A stretch of DNA of 43,769 nt from CAZWSX01 sp964636985 (GTDB taxonomy: Bacteria > Planctomycetota > Planctomycetia > Pirellulales > Pirellulaceae), in contig CAZWSX010000044.1 of the NCBI GenBank assembly GCA_964636985.1, positions 1 through 43,769 on the forward strand. The letters run 5' to 3'. Made by a program: the position numbers and the translations under genes. Below are positions 7,227-16,204 of the stretch, piece after piece (positions within the stretch are counted from its first letter, which is position 1; every line of letters starts with the position of its first letter). The notes beneath the pieces were generated by a model. That model was given only the letters and a program-made list of their open reading frames with translations. It did no database searches and was not told the origin of the DNA.

Positions 7227-9839
7227 CGTTGCCTCACGATCACCAGTGAGGGGGAACGATTCGCCGACAAAACGCCCGGCCAGAATGCCCATTCGCGTCG
7301 ATCGTGAACGCGTAGAACCATCACCCAGCTGATCACTAAGAATGCTGTGGGAGTGTGCTAATTCACTCATGTCAGCAGCGGTCCAGTTTCCTTGCGGATG
7401 TTCCACCATGACGGATACGAGTTCGGCGAACTCGCGGCGGGTGTCATCAAGGCCTGCCGCGGCTTCCTCCGTGTTGGCGAGGAAGTCGGGCTCGTCATTG
7501 GCCCCCAGGATGCCGCCTACGATCTTTCCCCAGTCGCGTTTATTGAATCGAGAATGCGCTGTTGCTAACGGCATCCCGAGCGCTTTCCAGCGTTCGATCA
7601 TCCCAATGAGCTCACCAAGCAGAACCGGTCGATGCTCCACCGCGTAGTGTTCAGGATCGGCAATGGGGAAGCTTCTCTTCGTGGGATCGCCCTCGTAGTG
7701 AAGGTTGATGACGACGCTACGAGTGAAAAGGTCGCGGCTTACGTCTGGTGAATTGGCCGTGATGCAAAAAATGTGCGAGTTCTCGGCACGAATCGAGTCC
7801 GAATGCCCGAGCAACCGATACGACAAAATCGGGTCGGTGATAGACCGTTCAAGACAATCTGACTCGATCCGCGCATTTCGACCCCGACACTTGGCATTGT
7901 CGATGATGATGGTGGTGACACCTCGGCGCACAATGGCTCCCAGGCGCTTCTCCAACTCCTCGTCGTTCGGGTTATACGAGGCAGTTTCTGTGGTGTGCCC
8001 ATCTCTTAGGACGGCGATTGTTTGCGCGAGAATCGACTTGCCCAGTCCCGGCTGATTGCCGTTAAAGAGCGCTGCGGGCTTCGACCCAATGAACCGCGGC
8101 ATCAGAATCGCAGTAAGCAAGATGCCCAAGTAGTTGGTGCGATCTCCCGGCGACTTAAAGCAAAAACCTCTGAGCAACGTGTCGAGGTGCTTTGTGCCGG
8201 CGACCGGAGCGACAGGGGCACCGGCATAGTAGATACCCGATTGGCGGTCGAAGCCGGGTCCGATGAGTCGCCAATCTGAACTGTAGACCGGATTGCGCGT
8301 GTATAGAGTGACTTTCGGCAAACGTGCGCGTTCATAGTAGTGGTTTAACCAAGTGTTGGCATAAATCGCTGGTAGCGGTTTGTATTCGCCGGAGCCGTCC
8401 TCTGAGAAATAGAACTCGACGTGCTGGTTCAGGAGTCCAGCCAATTCAGTTGCCGAGAGAACGGGAGTAATTTGCTCGCCGTTGATGACCACGAGCTGAT
8501 CCGTGCGAATGAAACAATTGCGAGCCCCGAGCAATGTATCGGTGACTTGGGAGAGCGTATCGCCAACCGGCATTGTGGCAGGGATCACTTCGATCGTTGG
8601 CTTATCATTGTTGTCGGGATCATCAAACGAAGGTGTCTCATCGCCTGAGGCGTCGACGGAAGTCGAATTGCTGGGCGGACGCTTCTTATTCAGATCCTTT
8701 TCGACGTCCTCGAAGAATTTGCAGCGAGTCTCGAACTCGGCATTTTCCCAAGTTCGGTCAAAGTAAGTGCGACCCCGCTCGGCGAACTTGCCGACGTTAG
8801 CCACCTGCGACCACACTTCCTCCTTGGCAATTCCTTTGCGCACGGCAAGGCAGCAAAGGGCGAAGTCGGCTTCGGAACGTTGCCCAGGTTGTGCGCACAT
8901 GCACTTCGTGATGGCGCCGGTCAACTGGTTCCAGGTACTGGCACTCGGCTTTCGCGTAATTGGTAGCGGAATGGCGGCTATTTTCTTGGCCTTAACGACA
9001 TCCGGCGCGGGCGTAGCAAACTCCTCAAACGTGGAAAGCGAAAAACGCCTTGTCGGCTCGCACTCAACTAACTCGGTGGGGATTGGTTCTTTCCCGTTGC
9101 GCTGGTCCTTTCGATTGAAAGTGCCTGGCACACGAAGAATCCGAGGAAGGTCATTGGTATGGTCGCCACCTAACTTCTGAGCGATACCCGCGAGGACGTT
9201 CTGAAGGTGATCGGCCTTCTCGCTGAGCCGCGAAATGTGTTTTCGCTCGTCCAGGTAGACGCGCTCGCCGTCTTCGACGATGTAAGGACGAGGCTTGTCT
9301 TTCCCACCGGGGGTCTTTATCCATTCCTTCAAAACAGGAGGTGGATCGCCCACGTCGTCGATGAGATAGGGTACTTTGAGCCGCCAGTAAAGATGGACGC
9401 CGTTGCCGCTGTTCACAATGGCCGTTGGCTGTGGGAGTCCAGTTTGAACAATTCGTTGGCAAGCACCCTCAACCGAGATGTGATCAAGGTCTGCCCAAAG
9501 AACGCGCACGGTGCGGATCTGCCAAGCGAGATCAAATTCCTCATTGCCACCGAACCTTGGGCAGACACCGAAGTAGATGTTGAGGCGTTGTTGATCGGCG
9601 CTCAACTCCAGGCTGCCCATTGCTAAGCACAGATCGAGTGTTTGAGCTTTGCAGTGGCGAACTTCTTTGTACGCAACTTTGTTCTCCTTCTTCGTCGGCC
9701 CGGTCCACGATTCCATCGGCCGAAAGAGAACAATGTCGTCCTCCTCGAACAGAGCGTCGAAGAACGTCAGCGCCGTCTGCATCCCTGGCGTGATGACGTA
9801 GTCATCGGGAAGCACATTGCGAATAGAGTCCAAGTCCAT
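7158..9839 (-). CDS. primase-polymerase/helicase replication protein
   Basis: The protein has 893 residues. The N-terminal half carries RepB/PrimPol-like signatures: the acidic motif WADLDH (D117, D119) and SGNGVHLYW near 145-152, which matches the catalytic histidine region of archaeo-eukaryotic primases. After a charged linker near 385-415, the C-terminal half is a P-loop ATPase with Walker A at 594-602 (GNQPGLGKS) and Walker B near 644-647 (IIID), as in replicative helicases of plasmids and phages. The start is supported by GGAGG. It probably initiates element replication. Iteron-like repeats lie at its 3' end. It follows the HTH gene by 40 bp in the same direction. Confidence 0.88.
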   Translation of the reverse strand: MDLDSIRNVLPDDYVITPGMQTALTFFDALFEEDDIVLFRPMESWTGPTKKENKVAYKEVRHCKAQTLDLCLAMGSLELSADQQRLNIYFGVCPRFGGNEEFDLAWQIRTVRVLWADLDHISVEGACQRIVQTGLPQPTAIVNSGNGVHLYWRLKVPYLIDDVGDPPPVLKEWIKTPGGKDKPRPYIVEDGERVYLDERKHISRLSEKADHLQNVLAGIAQKLGGDHTNDLPRILRVPGTFNRKDQRNGKEPIPTELVECEPTRRFSLSTFEEFATPAPDVVKAKKIAAIPLPITRKPSASTWNQLTGAITKCMCAQPGQRSEADFALCCLAVRKGIAKEEVWSQVANVGKFAERGRTYFDRTWENAEFETRCKFFEDVEKDLNKKRPPSNSTSVDASGDETPSFDDPDNNDKPTIEVIPATMPVGDTLSQVTDTLLGARNCFIRTDQLVVINGEQITPVLSATELAGLLNQHVEFYFSEDGSGEYKPLPAIYANTWLNHYYERARLPKVTLYTRNPVYSSDWRLIGPGFDRQSGIYYAGAPVAPVAGTKHLDTLLRGFCFKSPGDRTNYLGILLTAILMPRFIGSKPAALFNGNQPGLGKSILAQTIAVLRDGHTTETASYNPNDEELEKRLGAIVRRGVTTIIIDNAKCRGRNARIESDCLERSITDPILSYRLLGHSDSIRAENSHIFCITANSPDVSRDLFTRSVVINLHYEGDPTKRSFPIADPEHYAVEHRPVLLGELIGMIERWKALGMPLATAHSRFNKRDWGKIVGGILGANDEPDFLANTEEAAAGLDDTRREFAELVSVMVEHPQGNWTAADMSELAHSHSILSDQLGDGSTRSRSTRMGILAGRFVGESFPLTGDREATFRKADGRNGNLYVVYVADPAER

Positions 9840-9879
9840 GGTTTCCTCCCTCTACTCCGATTCCTTCGGACGCTTCCGT

Positions 9880-10281
9880 TCAGTTCCTTACCGACTTATC
9901 CGTTCGCAGCTTCTGCCACATCTTGCGTTGCTTGGCCCAATCCCACTCCGCGGCGATCGGGAGCAGATCGAACAACTTGAGAGAATCACGTCCTCGTTCG
10001 ATCACGGGCAGAAACAGCAACTCCTCTTGAACGTCGGGAGCGAGAAAAAGGAGGTTCATGATCTGAGTTACACGTGCACGAGTGACTCGCGCCAGTCGTG
10101 CCAGATCCGCTTGTCCAGTGACGACGCCTACGCGGATCAGGCCGTCGAAACGGTGCGCGAGCGCCATCAGGCGTGCAACGCGCGGGATGCGACCAGTCGC
10201 AGTCACCTCGCTGGCAGCTGTAGGGGTCTGTTGCCGTGGAGTCTTCAAGTGCAGGTTTGACTTGATCGTGACGATGGTCAT
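9880..10281 (-). CDS. ParB/KorB-type HTH regulator
   Basis: This small protein of 133 residues has a central helix-turn-helix resembling that of ParB/KorB proteins (DLARLARVTRARVTQIMNLL). Its start overlaps the stop of the recombinase gene (ATGA), so the two are translationally coupled. HTH proteins of this kind are common beside large serine recombinases and may act as regulators or recombination directionality factors. The direct role here is inferred. A shorter relative with the same RARVTQ helix lies at 19086-19283. Confidence 0.8.
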   Translation of the reverse strand: MTIVTIKSNLHLKTPRQQTPTAASEVTATGRIPRVARLMALAHRFDGLIRVGVVTGQADLARLARVTRARVTQIMNLLFLAPDVQEELLFLPVIERGRDSLKLFDLLPIAAEWDWAKQRKMWQKLRTDKSVRN

Positions 10282-11855
10282 GCCGCGTCCTCTGTTTTGT
10301 TGGTGAGTTTGTTAGCCAAATCCTGAAAGCCACGTGCGCGAAACGAGATGTCGATTTGGCCGGTCGTCCCGTGATAGTCGACTCGCTCGACTAGCGCCTG
10401 CACCAAGCGAGTTTGTTCCAACGGCGACATCGAAGCCCACAGCTGGTCAAACTCGCGTACGGCTTCGATGATTTGCTGAGCTGATGGCCGTTGTTCACTC
10501 AAGGCTGCTCGCCGAGTGAGAAGTTCCGCGGCACGAGTCTCAGCGCCGCGAATGCGTTCGCTCAGATCAGCCACGTAACTGGCCACTGGCGAGTCTTCGG
10601 TGATCGATAGCGTTGTTACGGCTCTCTGCAGTTCTGCGGACCAACGTCCGATGTCTTGGTCGAGACCGCCGAGTTCCGAACGTAAAGAAGCAAGTTCCAC
10701 TTCGCTCTGCGCCCGAACGGCCTCGATGGTTGATTCGAGGAGTTGCGGGTTCTGGCACGCCAGTCGCACCTGCTCAACGACGAATTTCTCGATCTCAGGT
10801 GCCGGGATGGATTTCGAGGGACACGTCTTCCAGCCGCGTTTTTGCGCCTGAACGCAGCAGTAATACCTGTAGCGATTCACGCCCTTCGTCGCGTGCGTTG
10901 GCGTCATTGAGGCGTCGCAGGCGGAACAGCGTAAGAGGCCTTTTAAGAGGGCACCGAATCTGTTCCTGACTTCGCTGCCGCCGCTACGATGGTTACGTGC
11001 CAAGGTCGTCTGGACTCTGCTCCACAGATCCTGGTCGATGATCGCTTCGTGTTCACCGGCGTGAACTTCGTCTTTGTACTTAACCTTTCCGAGGTACGTG
11101 ACGTTGGTCAACAGGTGATGCAGCGTCGACTTGTTGAACGGGCGCCCGCCTCGCTCTTCGCCGGTACGAGTCGTCCATTTTTTGTTGACCAAGCCACGAC
11201 GATCGAGTTCGGCAATCGTTTCGACGAGCGATTGCTTGTCGCGATAAAGACGGAAGATGGCCCGTACGCGCTCGGCTTCAACGTCGTTGACACGCAGCTT
11301 CGAGCCGTTCGGATCGACATCAAAGCCAAGTAACGGCATGCCACCGGACCATTTGCCTTTACGCCTGGCCGCGGCGATTTTGTCGCGGGTGCGCTCTCCG
11401 ATGATCTCTCGTTCAAATTGAGCGAAACTCAGCAAAACGTTCAGCATGAGCCGCCCCATGCTGGACGACGTATTGATCAACTGCGTGACGCTGACGAACG
11501 AGACTTTGTGGCGGTCGAAGACCTCAATTAATTTGGCGAAGTCCAGAAGCGATCGGCTGAGCCTGTCAACTTTGTAGACGACCACCACATCGACCTTACC
11601 GGCCTCTATGTCGGCGAGCAGGCGTCGCAACGCGGGACGTTCGATGTTGCCACCGGAGAACCCGCCGTCGTCATAGCGCTCTGCCAGGCAAACCCAGCCT
11701 TCGGACGCTTGGCTCTTGACGTAGGCTTCGCCCGACTCGCGCTGAGCATCGAGGCTGTTGAACTCCTGCTCCAAACCGTCTTCGGTGCTCTTGCGTGTGT
11801 AGATCGCACAACGGATTAATTGGGGAGCCGTTTTTGAAGTGGGGCGCATGGTCAT
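10278..11855 (-). CDS. large serine recombinase
   Basis: This 525-residue site-specific recombinase integrates or excises DNA through a phosphoserine link. The N-terminal resolvase domain shows the nucleophile Ser23 (YTRKST) and the conserved Arg98 region (VYKVDRLSRS). A recombinase domain follows (~170-280), then a zinc ribbon (CSAC ... YYCC ... CPS), a coiled coil (~370-450) and a C-terminal tail, the standard order for large serine integrases. The start overlaps the stop of the DUF2924 gene, and its stop overlaps the next HTH gene. It is probably the main integrase of the element. I could not identify its att sites. Confidence 0.95.
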   Translation of the reverse strand: MTMRPTSKTAPQLIRCAIYTRKSTEDGLEQEFNSLDAQRESGEAYVKSQASEGWVCLAERYDDGGFSGGNIERPALRRLLADIEAGKVDVVVVYKVDRLSRSLLDFAKLIEVFDRHKVSFVSVTQLINTSSSMGRLMLNVLLSFAQFEREIIGERTRDKIAAARRKGKWSGGMPLLGFDVDPNGSKLRVNDVEAERVRAIFRLYRDKQSLVETIAELDRRGLVNKKWTTRTGEERGGRPFNKSTLHHLLTNVTYLGKVKYKDEVHAGEHEAIIDQDLWSRVQTTLARNHRSGGSEVRNRFGALLKGLLRCSACDASMTPTHATKGVNRYRYYCCVQAQKRGWKTCPSKSIPAPEIEKFVVEQVRLACQNPQLLESTIEAVRAQSEVELASLRSELGGLDQDIGRWSAELQRAVTTLSITEDSPVASYVADLSERIRGAETRAAELLTRRAALSEQRPSAQQIIEAVREFDQLWASMSPLEQTRLVQALVERVDYHGTTGQIDISFRARGFQDLANKLTNKTEDAA

Positions 11856-12331
11856 CGGGTCTCCTTCGCGAGGCGGAAGAAGTGATAGCCGTTGAGATGC
11901 TGCCCCGTGATCGTTTTCGCTACGGCGCTCAGAGACTGGTACTTGTCGCCTTCGAACTCGAAACCGTCGGCCAGCACGGTGACTAGCAACTGTTTCCCTT
12001 TGTAGCTTCGTTCTAGGACCGTCCCAGCTTTTGGAAGTCTGCGATCCGCGGGTGAAGCCAATGGAATCGTGACCCGTGGCGCTGGGGACGTTTCCTTTGG
12101 TGCGATGACGCGGAGGTCAGCATCGTTTGCTATTTCGGCTGCGCGTTGCCTCGCCCGTTCTGACAGATCTCCTTCGGCGATGGCCTGCAACCGCCACGCT
12201 ATTTTCTTCATCAGCCAGGTCTTGTTCCCAGCGCGAGTGGCTTCCCCGAATACTTCCCCGTAGCGATTTCTGAGTTGAGATGTCGTCATCCCGTGGAGTG
12301 CGGCGATTTCCTTACATAGAGTCTTTGGCAT
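11852..12331 (-). CDS. DUF2924 family protein
   Basis: The start at ATG 12331 is chosen because GGAGG lies seven bases upstream. A longer open frame exists, but it runs back into the previous gene. The 159-residue product matches DUF2924: an N-terminal helical part (LRNRYGEVFGE, then LMKKIAWRLQAI) and a C-terminal beta-rich part (GTVLERSYKGKQLLVTVLAD, then LSAVAKTITGQHLNGYHFF). DUF2924 genes are typically found directly upstream of large serine recombinases in mobile elements, as here. The molecular function is unknown. The C-terminal part resembles domains that recognise DNA or RNA. Confidence 0.88.
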   Translation of the reverse strand: MPKTLCKEIAALHGMTTSQLRNRYGEVFGEATRAGNKTWLMKKIAWRLQAIAEGDLSERARQRAAEIANDADLRVIAPKETSPAPRVTIPLASPADRRLPKAGTVLERSYKGKQLLVTVLADGFEFEGDKYQSLSAVAKTITGQHLNGYHFFRLAKETR

Positions 12332-12359
12332 GTTTTTCCTCCAAATCGATCTCTGACCG

Positions 12360-12548
12360 TTAACTGCCCGTGTTGTTAAGGAGCACGCTTTCTTGCCCCT
12401 CATCAAGCGTTGATGTCGAAGATTTCGGAGACTCTTTTTCGGCTAGGGCGGCGCGCTGGTGAAGCCGCAGGATGGCGGCCGCGAGGAGTGTCGCTGCTTC
12501 GGGCAATTGAGACGGTTGGACCGCGGTGATCTGGGGATTAGCTTGCAT
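12360..12548 (-). CDS. small protein of the recombinase operon
   Basis: This 62-codon gene starts at an ATG that overlaps the stop region of the upstream HTH gene by 11 bp. The product has a hydrophobic, alanine- and leucine-rich helix (LPEAATLLAAAILRLHQR) and a polar tail. I do not recognise a domain. Its position between an excisionase-like gene and DUF2924 suggests it belongs to the recombination module. Confidence 0.6.
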   Translation of the reverse strand: MQANPQITAVQPSQLPEAATLLAAAILRLHQRAALAEKESPKSSTSTLDEGQESVLLNNTGS

Positions 12549-12762
12549 CGGACGCCTCGATTCCGGCGTTCTTAGCCAGCCATGCCCGTAGCACCTCGGT
12601 GGGATAGAGGATCGTTCGCCTCTTACTCCCTCCAACGCGGACGCATGGGATTTGCCCGTCGCGGGTAAGTTGCCAGAGAAGGCGTGGAGAAATGCCGAGC
12701 GACTTTGCCGCCTCGGCTAGACGCATCGCTAAGGGATGCGAGAGACCTGTAGTTGATTCCAT
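12538..12762 (-). CDS. excisionase-like HTH protein
   Basis: With the start at MESTTGLSHP the product has 74 residues. An ATG 36 bp further upstream is also possible. It is a MerR/excisionase-type winged helix-turn-helix: RLAEAAKSLGISPRLLWQL forms the recognition part, and GQIPCVRVGGSKRRTILYP the wing. It is the first gene of a minus-strand operon continuing with a small protein, DUF2924 and the serine recombinase. It probably controls excision or transcription of this module. Confidence 0.82.
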   Translation of the reverse strand: MESTTGLSHPLAMRLAEAAKSLGISPRLLWQLTRDGQIPCVRVGGSKRRTILYPTEVLRAWLAKNAGIEASDAS

Positions 12763-12952
12763 CGTCGGATACCTGGTGAACATGCACGCCGCCTGCAAAT
12801 GGGCGGCACGCTTGGCACCGATGATGGAGGTAAAATTCTTTTAGATGTTGCCGTATCTCAGTGGTCTGACATTTGTCAGGCCGCAGATTTTCGCAGGTTG
12901 CGACCGAGAATCGCAAGAAAAAGTTTTGGACTGACAGTGGTCCGACAGATCG

Positions 12953-13861
12953 TTAGGTATCCGCTTGATACTTTTTTGCTAGGGCCTGGATCTCCTCGCA
13001 GTCCGCGCGATAGAGGAATTCTGGAGCGTTGGGTCGCTTGTTTGCCACCTCAAGCCAACTGTCCTCGGGAAGGGCCTTTCTGGTTCGGCTGAGAGCGGTA
13101 AAGAACGCTTCTCTTTTCTCTGAGAAAACTTCAAGGACGTCGACGAGTTCCGTTCCTCCGAAAAAGCCTCGTGGGCGCGATAGGGCAGCCGGCGCAGCGT
13201 CAAAAGGCGGTTGCGCGACGCGCCTCAACTCGGAGTGGAGATCGCCCATCAGAGATTCGCTGAACTGTGGAAGTTGGACTGGGGCTACATTCCCCTTGGA
13301 TTTCAGCGCGATTGCAAAGTGACTCGCGACGATGTCCAGCTTTGGCCGCCCGGCGAGTTGTGGTCCGTTCGTCCACGAGCCGAGCGAGATGGGGCACTTT
13401 AAGGCGTCGACCTTTTGCATTCGTCGTTGAAAATGTGGGTCTCTGCCAGAAGTATTGAATTGATGGTCCAACTCCTCGTGCAGTGCTCGCCTTCTGTTCG
13501 ACCAAACTCGAATCGTTTCGCTAACGGCAGACTCAACGAGGGAATGGAATGAGAAGAGGAATCGCCCGCACTGAAATAGCACGACGTCGAAGTAAGACTT
13601 ATGGCCTCCTCCGATCAAGGTGTTGCGACTGGCGTGTTCACATTGGTCCCGCAAGTCCCGATAGAGTCTTTCGCAGTCCCGCTGTAGGTCAAATAACTCG
13701 ACGAACTTTTGCGCACGATCGGGTTGGGGCTTATCGGGCGGAAGCGGCGTTTTGGTGAGGTAACTAGCGACCTCTTTTGTGAGATTCACCAAGGTTCGGA
13801 GCGATGTGAAGGCGTGGTCTAGTTCGTCCGGTAGTTTGTCGTTTTCGCCTGGCGGATTCAT
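12953..13861 (-). CDS. hypothetical protein, 302 aa
   Basis: This is a soluble, largely helical protein without a signal peptide or transmembrane segment. I do not recognise its family. Visible features are a charged helical N-terminal region (FVELFDLQRDCERLYRDLRD), an aromatic segment around FQCGRFLFSFHSLVESA and a lysine-rich C-terminus. It lies just outside the recombinase operon on the same strand and may be cargo of the element. No strong ribosome binding site is seen. Confidence 0.65.
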   Translation of the reverse strand: MNPPGENDKLPDELDHAFTSLRTLVNLTKEVASYLTKTPLPPDKPQPDRAQKFVELFDLQRDCERLYRDLRDQCEHASRNTLIGGGHKSYFDVVLFQCGRFLFSFHSLVESAVSETIRVWSNRRRALHEELDHQFNTSGRDPHFQRRMQKVDALKCPISLGSWTNGPQLAGRPKLDIVASHFAIALKSKGNVAPVQLPQFSESLMGDLHSELRRVAQPPFDAAPAALSRPRGFFGGTELVDVLEVFSEKREAFFTALSRTRKALPEDSWLEVANKRPNAPEFLYRADCEEIQALAKKYQADT

Positions 13862-14053
13862 GGTCTAACTCCCGTGTGGTTGATTTGGGAGCTAGCCTGA
13901 GCCGGGGGCGGACGCCTCTGGTCAGGGGCCTGTATCTTGTGGTCTTCGACGCGGCTTCCCCAATAGCTGGTCGCTAACCGGAATCGTATCCGCATTGCGT
14001 CGCCAGGCTTAGAATCGCCTACTCGGAAATAATGCCACCTGGAGACGAAAACG

Positions 14054-14227
14054 ATGTCACGCAAGACTTGGGACTACCAAGCTCAAACGGCGAAGTCGCC
14101 TGCCGACTTGATCGAGCCACTCGTAAGACTTGGCAAAGAGGGCTGGGAGTTGGTTTCGGTCGTTCAGGATGCGAAGGACGGCCTTTACTACGCTTATCTC
14201 AAAAGGCGATTGGACAAGCACTCGTGA
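14054..14227 (+). CDS. small DUF4177-like protein
   Basis: This 57-codon gene starts at ATG 14054, behind GGAG. The product begins with WDYQAQ, contains LGKEGWELVSVV and ends with YYAYLKRRL. That is the pattern of DUF4177-type small proteins, which fold as a short strand-helix-strand unit. Its role is unknown. It stands alone, downstream of the divergent 302-aa gene. Confidence 0.7.
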   Translation: MSRKTWDYQAQTAKSPADLIEPLVRLGKEGWELVSVVQDAKDGLYYAYLKRRLDKHS

Positions 14228-14592
14228 GATTCATCTTGTTACAGGAGCTTGGCTGGCGTGGGTGCGTACCAGCGCGGGTTTCGGATTGTTTGATCGTTGG
14301 GCAGATTCGTCTCTGTCATTGCCGATAGTCTAGCGGCGCCAGGTTGTCACAAAGCGACGTCCCCACGCGCATTAGCGTTCCGGGGCTGGGGGTTAGCGCG
14401 GGCAAAAATCGTCGGATTTGGAAAATGAAAGTGTTTTCGCGCGTTTGAATAGCGCAGACCATCGCGCAAATTCGCAGCTTTTTTGGTTATTCCGTCGACG
14501 CCCGGTACAATGCCTCCACGTTATCCGCCGTTTAGATGCCTCAGGCACCTCGCGACTAACGTCCGCCATAGGACTCAAACTGCGAGGACATC
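14228..14592. other. intergenic stretch without recognised gene
   Basis: No coding frame or RNA that I can support lies here. The segment precedes the hydrolase operon and presumably holds its promoter. I could not single out a convincing -35/-10 pair. A GAGG ribosome binding site is seen just before ATG 14593. Confidence 0.4.
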
Positions 14593-15558
14593 ATGCCTGC
14601 GCTTGGCTTCTTTCGCATTCTGTTAGCAGTCGTGTTAACTGGCACTCTGCTGCAACCCGTTTCTGCCGAACCGCCTGTTCGCGCGGTCAGAGTGTCGCAC
14701 AAGACGGTGAAGATCGGGGACCTAGACATCTTCTACCGCGAGGCTGGTCCGAAGGATGCGCCTGCCATCCTCCTGTTGCACGGATTCCCGACCAGTTCGC
14801 AGATGTTCCGCAATCTCATCCCAGCTTTGGCGGACAAGTACCGTGTCGTTGCGCCCGACTATCCGGGCTACGGCCATAGTTCGATGCCGATGCACGACAA
14901 GTTCGACTACACCTTCGACAACCTGGCAAAGGTCATCGACGAGTTCACCGAGAAGGTCGGCCTCACTCGATACGCCCTTTACGTGCAGGACTACGGCGCG
15001 CCAATCGGCTACCGTCTTGCGAGCGGCCATCCGGATCGGATCACCGCCATCGTGGTTCAGAATGGCAACGCCTACGACGAAGGGATCGATAACGAGTTCT
15101 GGAAACCGATTAAGGCGTACTGGAAAGAGCCCAAGAGCAAAGAGAAACGCGATGCGATTCGTAACCTTCTTAGCTACGAGGCAACTAAATGGCAGTACAC
15201 GACGGGAGTCAAAGATCCCGAGTCGGTCAGCCCCGACGGAGCGGCCCACGACCAGTTCCTGCTTGATCGCAAAGGCAACGATGAAATCCAGCTCGACCTG
15301 TTCCTCAGCTACGGTAGCAATCCGCCGCTCTATCCAAAGTGGCAGGAATACTTCCGCAAGCACCAGCCGCCGATGCTGATCGTCTGGGGGAAGAACGACC
15401 AGATCTTTCCGGCCGAAGGAGCCGAGCCGTACAAGCGAGATCTAAAGACTCTGGAGTTCCACCTGCTTGATGCCGGGCACTTCGCCCTCGAGTCGAATGG
15501 CGATGAGATTGCAGCGATGATGCGGGATTTTCTAGGGAAGCATGTGGGAAAGAAGTAA
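14593..15558 (+). CDS. secreted alpha/beta hydrolase, epoxide hydrolase/dehalogenase-like
   Basis: The 321-residue product has a signal peptide (cleavage likely after PVSA, ~25) and an alpha/beta hydrolase fold. The oxyanion-hole motif HGFP is at ~63-66. The nucleophile elbow VQDYG gives an Asp nucleophile at 133 rather than Ser, as in epoxide hydrolases and haloalkane dehalogenases. An acid is available in WGKND and the catalytic histidine in DAGHFALE. The substrate is unknown. GAGG precedes the start. It heads an operon with 15571 (12-bp gap) and 16205 (13-bp gap), a combination often seen in xenobiotic-type clusters. Confidence 0.88.
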   Translation: MPALGFFRILLAVVLTGTLLQPVSAEPPVRAVRVSHKTVKIGDLDIFYREAGPKDAPAILLLHGFPTSSQMFRNLIPALADKYRVVAPDYPGYGHSSMPMHDKFDYTFDNLAKVIDEFTEKVGLTRYALYVQDYGAPIGYRLASGHPDRITAIVVQNGNAYDEGIDNEFWKPIKAYWKEPKSKEKRDAIRNLLSYEATKWQYTTGVKDPESVSPDGAAHDQFLLDRKGNDEIQLDLFLSYGSNPPLYPKWQEYFRKHQPPMLIVWGKNDQIFPAEGAEPYKRDLKTLEFHLLDAGHFALESNGDEIAAMMRDFLGKHVGKK

Positions 15559-15570
15559 GCGGAGGCAGCG

Positions 15571-16191
15571 ATGGCTAGTCACTACCCGAGTGATGTTGCG
15601 TTCACCCCGGCGGTGAAGGCGATCCAGACCCAAATGGGTTCGCGTGCTGGCTACGCTCGTATGGAGCGAGGTGAGGGATGGCAGACCACGGTCACCGAAG
15701 AGTTGGCGGACTATCTCGCCGACCTGGACATGTTTTATCTGGGCACCGCGAATTCCGAGGGCCAGCCCTACATTCAATACCGCGGCGGGCCGCCAGGGTT
15801 TCTTAAGGTCATCGACGAACATACTCTCGGATTCGCCGACTTCGGCGGCAACCGCCAGTACATCACGTGGGGCAACCTGTCCGAGAACTCGAAGGCGTTC
15901 TTGTTCCTGATGGATTACGCCAATCAGTGGCGAGTCAAGGTGTGGGGCACCGCGCGCATTGTCGAGGGAGATGCTGCGCTGGAGGACCGTCTCCACGACC
16001 CCGAGTACGCGGGCAAGGTGGAACGCGCCATCCTATTCACGGTCGAGGCATGGGATGTGAACTGCCAACAACACATCCACCCGCGATTTTCCCGACGACA
16101 GATCGCGCCCGTGATAGAAAAACTCAATGCGCGGATCGCCGAACTGGAAGCGGAGCTAAAGCACCTGAAGGCCGGCCCAGCCACTAAGTAG
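15571..16191 (+). CDS. pyridoxamine 5'-phosphate oxidase-like FMN-binding protein
   Basis: This 206-residue protein has the split-barrel flavin-binding fold: FYLGTANSEGQPYIQYRGG forms the first strands, FADFGGNRQYITWGNL the FMN-contacting part, and WGTARIVEG the later barrel strand. A C-terminal coiled helix follows (IEKLNARIAELEAELKHLK). Members reduce or oxidise small substrates with FMN or F420; which cofactor or substrate applies here cannot be told. The start is preceded by GGAGG. It is the second gene of the hydrolase operon. Confidence 0.87.
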   Translation: MASHYPSDVAFTPAVKAIQTQMGSRAGYARMERGEGWQTTVTEELADYLADLDMFYLGTANSEGQPYIQYRGGPPGFLKVIDEHTLGFADFGGNRQYITWGNLSENSKAFLFLMDYANQWRVKVWGTARIVEGDAALEDRLHDPEYAGKVERAILFTVEAWDVNCQQHIHPRFSRRQIAPVIEKLNARIAELEAELKHLKAGPATK

Positions 16192-16204
16192 CAAGGAGTC
16201 TCCG

